From: Amblyomma americanum
Lineage: Eukaryota > Arthropoda > Arachnida > Ixodida > Ixodidae
Length of the DNA stretch: 64,000 bases
Direction: 5' to 3'
Assembly (NCBI RefSeq): GCF_052857255.1
Contig: NC_135505.1
Span: 135,898,356-135,962,355 of the forward strand
This document shows positions 13,340 to 26,944 of this stretch, in pieces; the first letter of the stretch is position 1, and each line of letters begins with the position of its first letter. The position numbers and the translations under genes are program-made. The notes under the pieces were generated by a model. The model saw nothing but the letters and a program-made list of their open reading frames with translations, had not been told where the DNA came from and searched no databases.

Positions 13340-16300
13340 AAGCAGTTTCCATGAAAGCGGCTGTTTTTCATGGTAGGAAGCATTATTAAGCCCACTTTTA
13401 TTTCTCAGAATGAGCAGGATTTCCTCAAGCGCATATTTCGCCAAGAACCGCCGCAAAAGATGCCACAGGCAGCGAGAAATTAATGATTTAAAAAATGGCA
13501 CCTCATTCAGAAGTGCAGCTTCTGCCTTTCTCAAGAGCAGGAAAATTCTAAAGCTGGACTTGGTCAACCCACCTTTGCGATCTTCAGGTAGCGGTCTCTG
13601 CAAACCGTCAGGTGGCGTCGCAAACGCATGCTCCAACCTTTAAAACGAGCCCTCCCATTGAACTCTTAAAGAAAAAGGCGCCGATATCAAGCAGTTTCCA
13701 TGAAAGCGGCTTTTTTTCATGGGAGGAAGCATTATTGAGCCCACTTTTATTTCTCAGAATGAGCACGATTTCCTCAAGCGCATATTTCGCCAAGAACCGC
13801 CGCAAAAGATGCCACAGGCAGCGAGAAATTAATGATTTAAAAAATGGCACCTCATTCAGAAGTGCAGCTTCTGCCTTTCTCGAGAGCAGGAAAATTCTAA
13901 AGCAGGACTTGGTCAACCCACCTTTGCGATCTTCAGGTAGCGGTCTCTGCAAACCGTCAGGTGGCGTCGCAAACGCATGCTCCAACCTTTAAAACGAGCC
14001 CTCCCATTGAACTCTTAAAGAAAAAGGCGCCGATATCAAGCAGTTTCCATGAAAGCGGCTTTTTTTCATGGTAGGAAACATTATTGAGCCCACTTTTATT
14101 TCTCAGAATGAGCACGATTTCCTCAAGCGCATATTTCGCCAAGAACCGCCGAAAAGAAGCCACAGGCAGCGAGAAATTAATGATTTAAAAAATGGCACCT
14201 CATTCAGAAGTGCAGCTTCTGCCTTTCTCGAGAGCAGGAAAATTCTAAAGCAGGACATGGTCAACCCACCTTTGTGATCTTCAGGTAGCGGTCTCTGCAA
14301 ACCGTCAGGTGGCGTCGCAAACGCATGCTCCAACCTTTAAAACGAGCCCTCCCATTGAACTCTTAAAGAAAAAGGCGCCGATATCAAGCAGTTTCCATGA
14401 AAGCGGCTTTTTTTCATGGTAGGAAGCATTATTGAGCCCACTTTTATTTCTCAGAATGAGCACGATTTCCTCAAGCGCATGTTTCGCCAAGAACCGCCGC
14501 AAAAGAAGCCACAGGCAGCGAGAAATTAATGATTTAAAAAATGGCACCTCATTCAGAAGTGCAGCTTCTGCCTTTCTCGAGAGCAGGAAAATTCTAAAGC
14601 AGGACATGGTCAACCCACCTTTGCGATCTTCAGGTAGCGGTCTCTGCAAACCGTCAGGTGGCGTCGCAAACGCATGCTCCAACCTTTAAAACGAGCCCTC
14701 CCATTGAACTCTTAAAGAAAAAGGCGCCGATATCAAGCAGTTTCCATGAAAGCGGCTTTTTTTCATGGTAGGAAGCATTATTGAGCCCACTTTTATTTCT
14801 CAGAATGAGCAGGATTTCCTCAAGCGCATACTTCGCCAAGAACCGCCGCAAAAGATGCCACAGGCAGCGAGAAATTAATGATTTAAAAAATGGCACCTCA
14901 TTCAGAAGTGCAGCTTCTGCCTTTCTCAAGAGCAGGAAAATTCTAAAGCAGGACTTGGTCAACCCACCTTTGCGATCTTCAGGTAGCGGTCTCTGCAAAC
15001 CGTCAGGTGGCGTCGCAAACGCATGCTCCAACCTTTAAAACGAGCCCTCCCATTGAACTCTTAGAGAAAAAGGCGCCGATATCAAGCAGTTTCCATGAAA
15101 GCGGCTTTTTTTCATGGTAGGAAGCATTATTGAGCCCACTTTTATTTCTCAGAATGAGCAGGATTTCCTCAAGCGCATATTTCGCCAAGAACCGCCGCAA
15201 AAGAAGCCACAGGCAGCGAGAAATTAATGATGTAAAAAATGGCACCTCATTCAGAAGTGCAGCTTCTGCCTTTCTCAAGAGCAGGAAAATTCTAAAGCAG
15301 GACTTGGTCAACCCACCTTTGCGATCTTCAGGTAGCGGTCTCTGCAAACCGTCAGGTGGCGTCGCAAACGCATGCTCCAACCTTTAAAACGAGCCCTCCC
15401 ATTGAACTCTTAAAGAAAAAGGCGCCGATATCAAGCAGTTTCCATGAAAGCGGCTTTTTTTATGGTAGGAAGCATTATTAAGCCCACTTTTATTTCTCAG
15501 AATGAGCAGGATTTCCTCAAGCGCATACTTCGCCAAGAACCGCCGCAAAAGATGCCACAGGCAGCGAGAAATTAATGATTTAAAAAATGGCACCTCATTC
15601 AGAAGTGCAGCTTCTGCCTTTCTCAAGAGCAGGAAAATTCTAAAGCAGGACTTGGTCAACCCACCTTTGCGATCTTCAGGTAGCGGTCTCTGCAAACCGT
15701 CAGGTGGCGTCGCAAACGCATGCTCCAACCTTTAAAACGAGCCCTCCCATTGAACTCTTAAAGAAAAAGGCGCCGATATCAAGCAGTTTCCATGAAAGCG
15801 GCTTTTTTTCATGGTAGGAAGCATTATTAAGCCCACTTTTATTTCTCAGAATGAGCAGGATTTCCTCAAGCGCATATTTCGCCAAGAACCGCCGCAAAAG
15901 AAGCCACAGGCAGCGAGAAATTAATGATGTAAAAAATGGCACCTCATTCAGAAGTGCAGCTTCTGCCTTTCTCGAGAGCAGGAAAATTCTAAAGCAGGAC
16001 TTGGTCAACCCACCTTTGCGATCTTCAGGTAGCGGTCTCTGCAAACCGTCAGGTGGCGTCGCAAACGCATGCTCCAACCTTTAAAACGAGCCCTCCCATT
16101 GAACTCTTAAAGAAAAAGGCGCCGATATCAAGCAGTTTCCATGAAAGCGGCTTTTTTTCATGGTAGGAAGCATTATTGAGCCCACTTTTATTTCTCAGAA
16201 TGAGCAGGATTTCCTCAAGCGCATATTTCGCCAAGAACCGCCGCAAAAGAAGCCACAGGCAGCGAGAAATTAATGATTTAAAAAATGGCACCTCATTCAG

Positions 16301-17095
16301 ATGCGCATCTTCTGCCTTTCTCGAGAGCAGCGAAATGCTAAAGCAGGACTTGGTTAACCCACCTTTGCGATCTTCAGGTAGCGGTCGCTGCAAACCGTCA
16401 GGTGGCGTCGCAAACGCATGCTCCAACCTTTAAAACGAGCCCTCCCATTGAATTCTTAAAGAAAAAGGCGCCGATATCAAGCAGTTTCCATGAAAGCGGC
16501 TTTTTTTCATGGTAGGAAGCATTATTGACCCCACTTTTATTTCTCAGAATGAGCAGGATTTCCTCAAGCGCATATTTCGCCAAGAACCGCCGCAAAAGAA
16601 GCCACAGGCAGCGAGAAATTAATGATTTAAAAAATGGCACCTCATTCAGATGCGCATCTTCTGCCTTTCTCGAGAGCAGCGAAATGCTAAAGCAGGACTT
16701 GGTTAACCCACCTTTGCGATCTTCAGGTAGCGGTCGCTGCAAACCGTCAGGTGGCGTCGCAAACGCATGCTCCAACCTTTAAAACGAGCCCTCCCATTGA
16801 ATTCTTAAAGAAAAAGGCGCCGATATCAAGCAGTTTCCATGAAAGCGGCTTTTTTTCATGGTAGGAAGCATTATTGAGCCCACTTTTATTTCTCAGAATG
16901 AGCGGGATTTCCTAAAGCGCATATTTCGCCAATAACCGCCGCAAAAGAAGCCACAGGCAGCGAGAAATTAATGATTTAAAAAATGGCACCTCATTCAGAT
17001 GCGCATCTTCTGCCTTTCTCGAGAGCAGCGAAATGCTAAAGCAGGACTTGGTTAACCCACCTTTGCGATCTTCAGGTAGCGGTCGCTGCAAACCG
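13340..17095. repeat. Eleven-monomer segment, copy 1 of a 6,274-bp-step duplication
   Basis: The ordered series of unit variants from about 13,340 (GGCTGTTTTTCATGG, then AAGCTGGACTTGG, CATGGGAGGAAGC, GCCGAAAAGAAGCC, CATGTTTCGCC, CTTAGAGAAAAAGG, GATGTAAAAAATGG and the A-to-B switch) recurs at +6,274. The step is 18 x 349 minus 8. Confidence 0.85.
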
Positions 17096-19600
17096 TCAGG
17101 TGGCGTCGCAAACGCATGCTCCAACCTTTAAAACGAGCCCTCCCATTGAATTCTTAAAGAAAAAGGCGCCGATATCAAGCAGTTTCCATGAAAGCGGCTT
17201 TTTTTCATGGTAGGAAGCATTATTGACCCCACTTTTATTTCTCAGAATGAGCAGGATTTCCTCAAGCGCATATTTCGCCAAGAACCGCCGCAAAAGAAGC
17301 CACAGGCAGCGAGAAATTAATGATTTAAAAAATGGCACCTCATTCAGATGCGCATCTTCTGCCTTTCTCGAGAGCAGCGAAATGCTAAAGCAGGACTTGG
17401 TTAACCCACCTTTGCGATCTTCAGGTAGCGGTCGCTGCAAACCGTCAGGTGGCGTCGCAAACGCATGCTCCAACCTTTAAAACGAGCCCTCCCATTGAAT
17501 TCTTAAAGAAAAAGGCGCCGATATCAAGCAGTTTCCATGAAAGCGGCTTTTTTTCATGGTAGGAAGCATTATTGAGCCCACTTTTATTTCTCAGAATGAG
17601 CGGGATTTCCTAAAGCGCATATTTCGCCAAGAACCGCCGCAAAAGAAGCCACAGGCAGCGAGAAATTAATGATTTAAAAAATGGCACCTCATTCAGATGC
17701 GCATCTTCTGCCTTTCTCGAGAGCAGCGAAATGCTAAAGCAGGACTTGGTTAACCCACCTTTGCGATCTTCAGGTAGCGGTCGCTGCAAACCGTCAGGTG
17801 GCGTCGCAAACGCATGCTCCAACCTTTAAAACGAGCCCTCCCATTGAACTCTTAAAGAAAAAGGCGCCGATCACGAGCAGTTTCCATGAAAGCGGCTTTT
17901 TTCATGGTAGGAAGCATTATTGAGCCCACTTTTATTTCTCAGAATGAGCGGGATTTCCTCAAGCGCATATTTCGCCAAGAACCGCCGCAAAAGAAGCCAC
18001 AGGCAGCGAGAAATTAATGATTTAAAAAATGGCACCTCATTCAGATGCGCATCTCCTGCCTTTCTCGAGAGCAGCGAAATGCTAAAGCAGGACTTGGTTA
18101 ACCCACCTTTGCGATCTTCAGGTAGCGGTCGCTGCAAACCGTCAGGTGGCGTCGCAAACGCATGCTCCAACCTTTAAAACGAGCTCTCCCATTGAACTCT
18201 TAAAGAAAAAGGCGCCGAACACAAGCAGTTTCCATGAAAGCGGCTTTTTTATGGTAGGAAGCATTATTGAGCCCACTTTTATTTCTCAGAATGAGCGGGA
18301 TTTCCTCAAGCGCATATTTCGCCAAGAACCGCCGCAAAAGAAGCCACAGGCAGCGAGAAATTAATGATTTAAAAAATGGCACCTCATTCAGATGGGCATC
18401 TCCTGCCTTTCTCGAGAGCAGCGAAATGCTAAAGCAGGACTTGGTTAACCCACCATTGCGATCTTCAGGTAGCGGTCGCTGCAAACCGTCAGGTGGCGTC
18501 GCAAACGCATGCTCCAACCTTTAAAACGAGCCCTCCCATTGAACTCTTAAAGAAAAAGGCGCCGAACAAAAGCAGTTTCCATGAAAGCGGCTTTTTTATG
18601 GTAGGAAGCATTATTGAGCCCACTTTTATTTCTCAGAATGAGCGGGATTTCCTCAAGCGCATATTTCGCCAAGAACCGCCGCAAAAGAAGCCACAGGCAG
18701 CGAGAAATTAATGATTTAAAAAATGGCACCTCATTCAGATGCGCATCTTCTGCCTTTCTCGAGAGCAGCGAAATGCTAAAGCAGGACTTGGTTAACCCAC
18801 CTTTGCGATCTTCGGGTAGCGGTCGCTGCAAGCCGTCAGGTGGCGTCGCAAACGCATGCTCCAACCTTTAAAACGAGCCCTCCCATTGAACTCTTAAAGA
18901 AAAAGGCGCCGATCACGAGCAGTTTCCATGAAAGCGGCTTTTTTTATGGTAGGAAGCATTATTGAGCCCACTTTTATTTCTCAGAATGAGCAGGATTTCC
19001 TCAAGCGCATATTTCGCCAAGAACCGCCGCAAAAGAAGCGACAGGCAGCGAGAAATTAATGATTTAAAAAATGGCACCTCATTCAGATGCGCATCTTCTG
19101 CCTTTCTCGAGAGCAGCGAAATGCTAAAGCAGGACTTGGTTAACCCACCTTTGCGATCTTCAGGTAGCGGTCGCTGCAAACCGTCAGGTGGCGTCGCAAA
19201 CGCATGCTCCAACCTTTAAAACGAGCCCTCCCATTGAACTCTTAAAGAAAAAGGCGCCGATCACGAGCAGTTTCCATGAAAGCGGCTTTTTTTCATGGTA
19301 GGAAGCATTATTGAGCCCACTTTTATTTCTCAGAATGAGCAGGATTTCCTCAAGCGCATATTTCGCCAAGAACCGCCGCAAAAGAAGCCACAGGCAGCGA
19401 GAAATTAATGATTTAAAAAATGGCACCTCATTCAGATGCGCATCTTCTGCCTTTCTCGAGAGCAGCGAAATGCTAAAGCAGGACTTGGTTAACCCACCTT
19501 TGCGATCTTCAGGTAGCGGTCGCTGCAAACCGTCAGGTGGCGTCGCAAACGCATGCTCCAACCTTTAAAACGAGCCCTCCCATTGAACTCTTAAAGAAAA
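16286..19600. repeat. Satellite subfamily B block 1
   Basis: Units here carry CAGATGCGCATCTTCTGCC, GCAGCGAAATGCTAAAGC, GGTTAACCC and GGTCGCTGC in place of the A-type bases. Near 17,865-19,610 the GCCGATATCAAGCAG segment is replaced by GCCGATCACGAGCAG or close variants, and the T-run is often shortened. The change from A to B is abrupt, inside the monomer that spans about 16,130-16,480. Confidence 0.88.
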
Positions 19601-22560
19601 AGGCGCCGATCACGAGCAGTTTCCATGAAAGCGGCTGTTTTTCATGGTAGGAAGCATTATTAAGCCCACTTTTATTTCTCAGAATGAGCAGGATTTCCTC
19701 AAGCGCATATTTCGCCAAGAACCGCCGCAAAAGATGCCACAGGCAGCGAGAAATTAATGATTTAAAAAATGGCACCTCATTCAGAAGTGCAGCTTCTGCC
19801 TTTCTCCAGAGCAGGAAAATTCTAAAGCTGGACTTGGTCAACCCACCTTTGCGATCTTCAGGTAGCGGTCTCTGCAAACCGTCAGGTGGCGTCGCAAACG
19901 CATGCTCCAACCTTTAAAACGAGCCCTCCCATTGAACTCTTAAAGAAAAAGGCGCCGATATCAAGCAGTTTCCATGAAAGCGGCTTTTTTTCATGGGAGG
20001 AAGCATTATTGAGCCCACTTTTATTTCTCAGAATGAGCACGATTTCCTCAAGCGCATATTTCGCCAAGAACCGCCGCAAAAGATGCCACAGGCAGCGAGA
20101 AATTAATGATTTAAAAAATGGCACCTCATTCAGAAGTGCAGCTTCTGCCTTTCTCGAGAGCAGGAAAATTCTAAAGCAGGACTTGGTCAACCCACCTTTG
20201 CGATCTTCAGGTAGCGGTCTCTGCAAACCGTCAGGTGGCGTCGCAAACGCATGCTCCAACCTTTAAAACGAGCCCTCCCATTGAACTCTTAAAGAAAAAG
20301 GCGCCGATATCAAGCAGTTTCCATGAAAGCGGCTTTTTTTCATGGTAGGAAACATTATTGAGCCCACTTTTATTTCTCAGAATGAGCACGATTTCCTCAA
20401 GCGCATATTTCGCCAAGAACCGCCGAAAAGAAGCCACAGGCAGCGAGAAATTAATGATTTAAAAAATGGCACCTCATTCAGAAGTGCAGCTTCTGCCTTT
20501 CTCGAGAGCAGGAAAATTCTAAAGCAGGACATGGTCAACCCACCTTTGTGATCTTCAGGTAGCGGTCTCTGCAAACCGTCAGGTGGCGTCGCAAACGCAT
20601 GCTCCAACCTTTAAAACGAGCCCTCCCATTGAACTCTTAAAGAAAAAGGCGCCGATATCAAGCAGTTTCCATGAAAGCGGCTTTTTTTCATGGTAGGAAG
20701 CATTATTGAGCCCACTTTTATTTCTCAGAATGAGCACGATTTCCTCAAGCGCATGTTTCGCCAAGAACCGCCGCAAAAGAAGCCACAGGCAGCGAGAAAT
20801 TAATGATTTAAAAAATGGCACCTCATTCAGAAGTGCAGCTTCTGCCTTTCTCGAGAGCAGGAAAATTCTAAAGCAGGACATGGTCAACCCACCTTGGCGA
20901 TCTTCAGGTAGCGGTCTCTGCAAACCGTCAGGTGGCGTCGCAAACGCATGCTCCAACCTTTAAAACGAGCCCTCCCATTGAACTCTTAAAGAAAAAGGCG
21001 CCGATATCAAGCAGTTTCCATGAAAGCGGCTTTTTTTCATGGTAGGAAGCATTATTGAGCCCACTTTTATTTCTCAGAATGAGCAGGATTTCCTCAAGCG
21101 CATACTTCGCCAAGAACCGCCGCAAAAGATGCCACAGGCAGCGAGAAATTAATGATTTAAAAAATGGCACCTCATTCAGAAGTGCAGCTTCTGCCTTTCT
21201 CAAGAGCAGGAAAATTCTAAAGCAGGACTTGGTCAACCCACCTTTGCGATCTTCAGGTAGCGGTCTCTGCAAACCGTCAGGTGGCGTCGCAAACGCATGC
21301 TCCAACCTTTAAAACGAGCCCTCCCATTGAACTCTTAGAGAAAAAGGCGCCGATATCAAGCAGTTTCCATGAAAGCGGCTTTTTTTCATGGTAGGAAGCA
21401 TTATTGAGCCCACTTTTATTTCTCAGAATGAGCAGGATTTCCTCAAGCGCATATTTCGCCAAGAACCGCCGCAAAAGATGCCACAGGCAGCGAGAAATTA
21501 ATGATTTAAAAAATGGCACCTCATTCAGAAGTGCAGCTTCTGCCTTTCTCAAGAGCAGGAAAATTCTAAAGCAGGACTTGGTCAACCCACCTTTGCGATC
21601 TTCAGGTAGCGGTCTCTGCAAACCGTCAGGTGGCGTCGCAAACGCATGCTCCAACCTTTAAAACGAGCCCTCCCATTGAACTCTTAAAGAAAAAGGCGCC
21701 GATATCAAGCAGTTTCCATGAAAGCGGCTTTTTTTATGGTAGGAAGCATTATTAAGCCCACTTTTATTTCTCAGAATGAGCAGGATTTCCTCAAGCGCAT
21801 ACTTCGCCAAGAACCGCCGCAAAAGATGCCACAGGCAGCGAGAAATTAATGATTTAAAAAATGGCACCTCATTCAGAAGTGCAGCTTCTGCCTTTCTCAA
21901 GAGCAGGAAAATTCTAAAGCAGGACTTGGTCAACCCACCTTTGCGATCTTCAGGTAGCGGTCTCTGCAAACCGTCAGGTGGCGTCGCAAACGCATGCTCC
22001 AACCTTTAAAACGAGCCCTCCCATTGAACTCTTAAAGAAAAAGGCGCCGATATCAAGCAGTTTCCATGAAAGCGGCTTTTTTTCATGGTAGGAAGCATTA
22101 TTAAGCCCACTTTTATTTCTCAGAATGAGCAGGATTTCCTCAAGCGCATATTTCGCCAAGAACCGCCGCAAAAGAAGCCACAGGCAGCGAGAAATTAATG
22201 ATGTAAAAAATGGCACCTCATTCAGAAGTGCAGCTTCTGCCTTTCTCGAGAGCAGGAAAATTCTAAAGCAGGACTTGGTCAACCCACCTTTGCGATCTTC
22301 AGGTAGCGGTCTCTGCAAACCGTCAGGTGGCGTCGCAAACGCATGCTCCAACCTTTAAAACGAGCCCTCCCATTGAACTCTTAAAGAAAAAGGCGCCGAT
22401 ATCAAGCAGTTTCCATGAAAGCGGCTTTTTTTCATGGTAGGAAGCATTATTGAGCCCACTTTTATTTCTCAGAATGAGCAGGATTTCCTCAAGCGCATAT
22501 TTCGCCAAGAACCGCCGCAAAAGAAGCCACAGGCAGCGAGAAATTAATGATTTAAAAAAT
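19601..22560. repeat. Satellite subfamily A block 2 (returned copy)
   Basis: A-type units reappear between two B-type blocks. They match the units at about 13,340-16,290 one for one, including rare variants such as the CCGCCGAAAAGAAGCC deletion, ATGTAAAAAATGG and CTCTTAGAGAAAAAGG. This is the left part of the 6,274-bp-step duplication. Confidence 0.88.
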
Positions 22561-23369
22561 GGCACCTCATTCAGATGCGCATCTTCTGCCTTTCTCGAGA
22601 GCAGCGAAATGCTAAAGCAGGACTTGGTTAACCCACCTTTGCGATCTTCAGGTAGCGGTCGCTGCAAACCGTCAGGTGGCGTCGCAAACGCATGCTCCAA
22701 CCTTTAAAACGAGCCCTCCCATTGAATTCTTAAAGAAAAAGGCGCCGATATCAAGCAGTTTCCATGAAAGCGGCTTTTTTTCATGGTAGGAAGCATTATT
22801 GACCCCACTTTTATTTCTCAGAATGAGCAGGATTTCCTCAAGCGCATATTTCGCCAAGAACCGCCGCAAAAGAAGCCACAGGCAGCGAGAAATTAATGAT
22901 TTAAAAAATGGCACCTCATTCAGATGCGCATCTTCTGCCTTTCTCGAGAGCAGCGAAATGCTAAAGCAGGACTTGGTTAACCCACCTTTGCGATCTTCAG
23001 GTAGCGGTCGCTGCAAACCGTCAGGTGGCGTCGCAAACGCATGCTCCAACCTTTAAAACGAGCCCTCCCATTGAATTCTTAAAGAAAAAGGCGCCGATAT
23101 CAAGCAGTTTCCATGAAAGCGGCTTTTTTTCATGGTAGGAAGCATTATTGAGCCCACTTTTATTTCTCAGAATGAGCGGGATTTCCTAAAGCGCATATTT
23201 CGCCAAGAACCGCCGCAAAAGAAGCCACAGGCAGCGAGAAATTAATGATTTAAAAAATGGCACCTCATTCAGATGCGCATCTTCTGCCTTTCTCGAGAGC
23301 AGCGAAATGCTAAAGCAGGACTTGGTTAACCCACCTTTGCGATCTTCAGGTAGCGGTCGCTGCAAACCG
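19614..23369. repeat. Eleven-monomer segment, copy 2 of a 6,274-bp-step duplication
   Basis: Same order of variants as 13,340-17,095. Few private differences are seen (CTCCAGAGC near 19,805; CACCTTGGCGATC near 20,890; one unit near 21,480 with AAGATGCC instead of AAGAAGCC; the TAACCGCCGC change at 16,931 is absent from the copy). The segment includes the A/B boundary, so it was copied after the two subfamilies became neighbours. Confidence 0.85.
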
Positions 23370-24650
23370 TCAGGTGGCGTCGCAAACGCATGCTCCAACC
23401 TTTAAAACGAGCCCTCCCATTGAACTCTTAAAGAAAAAGGCGCCGATATCAAGCAGTTTCCATGAAAGCGGCTTTTTTTCATGGTAGGAAGCATTATTGA
23501 GCCCACTTTTATTTCTCAGAATGAGCAGGATTTCCTCAAGCGCATATTTCGCCAAGAACCTACGCAAAAGAAGCCACAGGCAGCGAGAAATTAATGATTT
23601 AAAAAATGGCACCTCATTCAGATCCGCATCTTCTGCCTTTCTCGAGAGCAGCGAAATTCTAAAGCAGGACTTGGTTAACCCACCTTTGCGATCTTCAGGT
23701 AGCGGTCGCTGCAAACCGTCAGGTGGCGTCACAAACGCATGCTCCAACCTTTAAAACGAGCCCTCCCATTGAACTCTTAAAGAAAAAGGCGCCGATCACA
23801 AGCAGTTTCCATGAAAGCGGCTTTTTTTATGGTAGGAAGCATTACTAAGCCCACTTTTATTTCTCAGAATGACCGGGATTTCCTCAAGCGCATATTTCGC
23901 CAAGAACCGCCGCAAAAGAAGCCACAGGCAGCGAGAAATTAATGATTTAAAAAATGGCACCTCATTCAGATGCGCATCTTCTGCCTTTCTCGAGAGCAGC
24001 GAAATGCTAAAGCAGGACTTGGTTAACCCACCTTTGCGATCTTCAGGTAGCGGTCGCTGCAAACCGTCAGGTGGCGCCGCAAACGCATGCTCCAACCTTT
24101 AAAACGAGCCCTCCCATTGAACTCTTAAAGAAAAAGGCGCCGATCACGAGCAGTTTCCATGAAAGCGGCTTTTTTCATGGTAGGAAGCATTATTGAGCCC
24201 ACTTTTATTTCTCAGAATGAGCAGGATTTCCTCAAGCGCATATTTCGCCAAGAACCGCCGCAAAAGAAGCCACAGGCAGCGAGAAATTAATGATTTAAAA
24301 AATGGCACCTCATTCATATGCGCATCTTCTGCCTTTCTCGAGAGCAGCGAAATGCTAAAGCAGGACTTGGTTAACCCACCTTTGCGATCTTCAGGTAGCG
24401 GTCGCTGCAAACCGTCAGGTGGCGTCGCAAAAGCATGCTCCAACCTTTAAAACGAGCCCTCCCATTGAACTCTTAAAGAAAAAGGCGCCGATCACGAGCA
24501 GTTTCCATGAAAGCGGCTTTTTTTTATGGTAGGAAGCATTACTAAGCCCACTTTTATTTCTCAGAATGAGCAGGATTTCCTCAAGCGCATATTTCGCCAA
24601 GAACCGCCGCAAAAGAAGCCACAGGCAGCGAGAAATTAATGATTTTAAAA
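22561..24650. repeat. Satellite subfamily B block 2
   Basis: B-type units. The first ones, to about 23,370, copy 16,290-17,100; beyond that they carry private changes (for example ACCTACGCAAAAGAAGCC near 23,560 and GGCGCCGCAAACGC near 24,075), so the duplication ends near 23,370. Confidence 0.82.
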
Positions 24651-25220
24651 ATGGCACCTCATTCAGATGCGCACCTTCAGCCTTTGTCGAGAGCAGCGAA
24701 ATTCCAAAGCAGGAATTGGTTAACCCACCTTTGCGATCTTCAGGTAGCGGTCGCTGCAAACCGTCAGGTGGCGTCGCAAAAGCATGCTCCAACCTTTAAA
24801 ACGAGCCCTCCCATTGAACTCTTAAAGAAAAAGGCGCCGATCACGAGCAGTTTCCATGAAAGCGGCTTTTTTTTATGGTAGGAAGCATTACTAAGCCCAC
24901 TTTTATTTCTCAGAATGACCGGGATTTCCTCAAGCGCATATTTCGCCAAGAACCGCCGCAAAAAAGCCACAGGCAGCGAGAAATTAATGATTTAAAAATG
25001 GCACCTCATTCAGATGCGCACCTTCAGCCTTTGTCGAGAGCAGCGAAATTCCAAAGCAGGAATTGGTTAACCCACCTTTGCGATCTTCAGGTAGTTTTCT
25101 CTGCAAACCGTGAGGTGGCGTCACAAACGCATGCTCCAACCTTTAAAACGTGCTCTCCCATTGAACTCTTAAAGAAAAAGGCTCCGATCACAAGCAGTTT
25201 CCATGAAAGCGGCTTTTTTT
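24100..25220. repeat. Three-monomer C/B cassette, copy 1 of a 1,393-bp step
   Basis: A unit with CATTCATATGCGCATC followed by two C units (GATTTTAAAAATGG, then AAAAAAGCCACAGG with GTAGTTTTCTCTGC). The same order is found at about 25,493-26,613. Confidence 0.75.
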
Positions 25221-25492
25221 AATGGTAGGAAGCATTACTAAGCCCACTTTTATTTCTCAGAATGAGCAGGATTTCCTCAAGCGCATATTTCGCCAAGAAC
25301 CGCCGCAAAAGAAGCCACAGGCAGCGAGAAATTAATGATTTAAAAAATGGCACCTCATTCAGATGCGCATCTTCTGCCTTTCTCGAGAGCAGCGAAATGC
25401 TAAAGCAGGACTTGGTTAACCCACCTTTGCGATCTTCAGGTAGCGGTCGCTGCAAACCGTCAGGTGGCGCCGCAAACGCATGCTCCAACCTT

Positions 25493-26613
25493 TAAAACGA
25501 GCCCTCCCATTGAACTCTTAAAGAAAAAGGCGCCGATCACGAGCAGTTTCCATGAAAGCGGCTTTTTTCATGGTAGGAAGCATTATTGAGCCCACTTTTA
25601 TTTCTCAGAATGAGCAGGATTTCCTCAAGCGCATATTTCGCCAAGAACCGCCGCAAAAGAAGCCACAGGCAGCGAGAAATTAATGATTTAAAAAATGGCA
25701 CCTCATTCATATGCGCATCTTCTGCCTTTCTCGAGAGCAGCGAAATGCTAAAGCAGGACTTGGTTAACCCACCTTTGCGATCTTCAGGTAGCGGTCGCTG
25801 CAAACCGTCAGGTGGCGTCGCAAAAGCATGCTCCAACCTTTAAAACGAGCCCTCCCATTGAACTCTTAAAGAAAAAGGCGCCGATCACGAGCAGTTTCCA
25901 TGAAAGCGGCTTTTTTTTATGGTAGGAAGCATTACTAAGCCCACTTTTATTTCTCAGAATGAGCAGGATTTCCTCAAGCGCATATTTCGCCAAGAACCGC
26001 CGCAAAAGAAGCCACAGGCAGCGAGAAATTAATGATTTTAAAAATGGCACCTCATTCAGATGCGCACCTTCAGCCTTTGTCGAGAGCAGCGAAATTCCAA
26101 AGCAGGAATTGGTTAACCCACCTTTGCGATCTTCAGGTAGCGGTCGCTGCAAACCGTCAGGTGGCGTCGCAAAAGCATGCTCCAACCTTTAAAACGAGCC
26201 CTCCCATTGAACTCTTAAAGAAAAAGGCGCCGATCACGAGCAGTTTCCATGAAAGCGGCTTTTTTTTATGGTAGGAAGCATTACTAAGCCCACTTTTATT
26301 TCTCAGAATGACCGGGATTTCCTCAAGCGCATATTTCGCCAAGAACCGCCGCAAAAAAGCCACAGGCAGCGAGAAATTAATGATTTAAAAATGGCACCTC
26401 ATTCAGATGCGCACCTTCAGCCTTTGTCGAGAGCAGCGAAATTCCAAAGCAGGAATTGGTTAACCCACCTTTGCGATCTTCAGGTAGTTTTCTCTGCAAA
26501 CCGTGAGGTGGCGTCACAAACGCATGCTCCAACCTTTAAAACGTGCTCTCCCATTGAACTCTTAAAGAAAAAGGCTCCGATCACAAGCAGTTTCCATGAA
26601 AGCGGCTTTTTTT
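25493..26613. repeat. Three-monomer C/B cassette, copy 2 of a 1,393-bp step
   Basis: Essentially identical to 24,100-25,220 through CATTCATATGCGC, GATTTTAAAAATGG and the short A-run unit. Its C part also heads the longer cassette copied near 28,300 and 30,390. Confidence 0.75.
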
Positions 26614-26940
26614 AATGGTAGGAAGCATTACTAAGCCCACTTTTATTTCTCAGAATGAGCAGGATTTCCTCAAGCGCATATTTCGCCAAGAACCGCCGCA
26701 AAAGAAGCCACAGGCATCGAGAAATTAATGATTTAAAAAATGGCACCTCATTCAGATGCGCACCTTCAGCCTTTGTCGAGAGCAGCGAAATTCCAAAGCA
26801 GGACTTGGTTAACCCACCTTTGCGATCTTCAGGTAGCGGTCTCTGCAAACCGTGAGGTGGCGTCACAAACGCATGCTCCAACCTTTAAAACGTGCTCTCC
26901 CATTGAACTCTTAAAGAAAAAGGCTCCGATCACAAGCAGT
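25880..26940. repeat. C-unit cassette, copy 1 of three
   Basis: Three C units in fixed order (GATTTTAAAAATGG; AAAAAAGCCACAGG with GTAGTTTTCTCTGC; CAGGCATCGAGAAATT). The same order recurs near 28,315-29,375 (step 2,434) and 30,402-31,462 (step 2,087-2,088). Confidence 0.75.
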
Positions 26941-26944
26941 TTCC

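Larger units (their letters stand above)
1..16285. repeat. Satellite subfamily A block 1
   Basis: These units share CAGAAGTGCAGCTTCTGCC, a CAGGAAAATTCTAAAGCAGG stretch and GGTCTCTGC. Minor variants define sub-types: GAGCAGG versus GAGCACG after CTCAGAAT, AAGATGCC versus AAGAAGCC, CTCGAGAG versus CTCAAGAG, and GAATTC versus GAACTC. The mix of variants from unit to unit, with some units repeated exactly at a distance, points to repeated unequal exchange. Confidence 0.9.
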
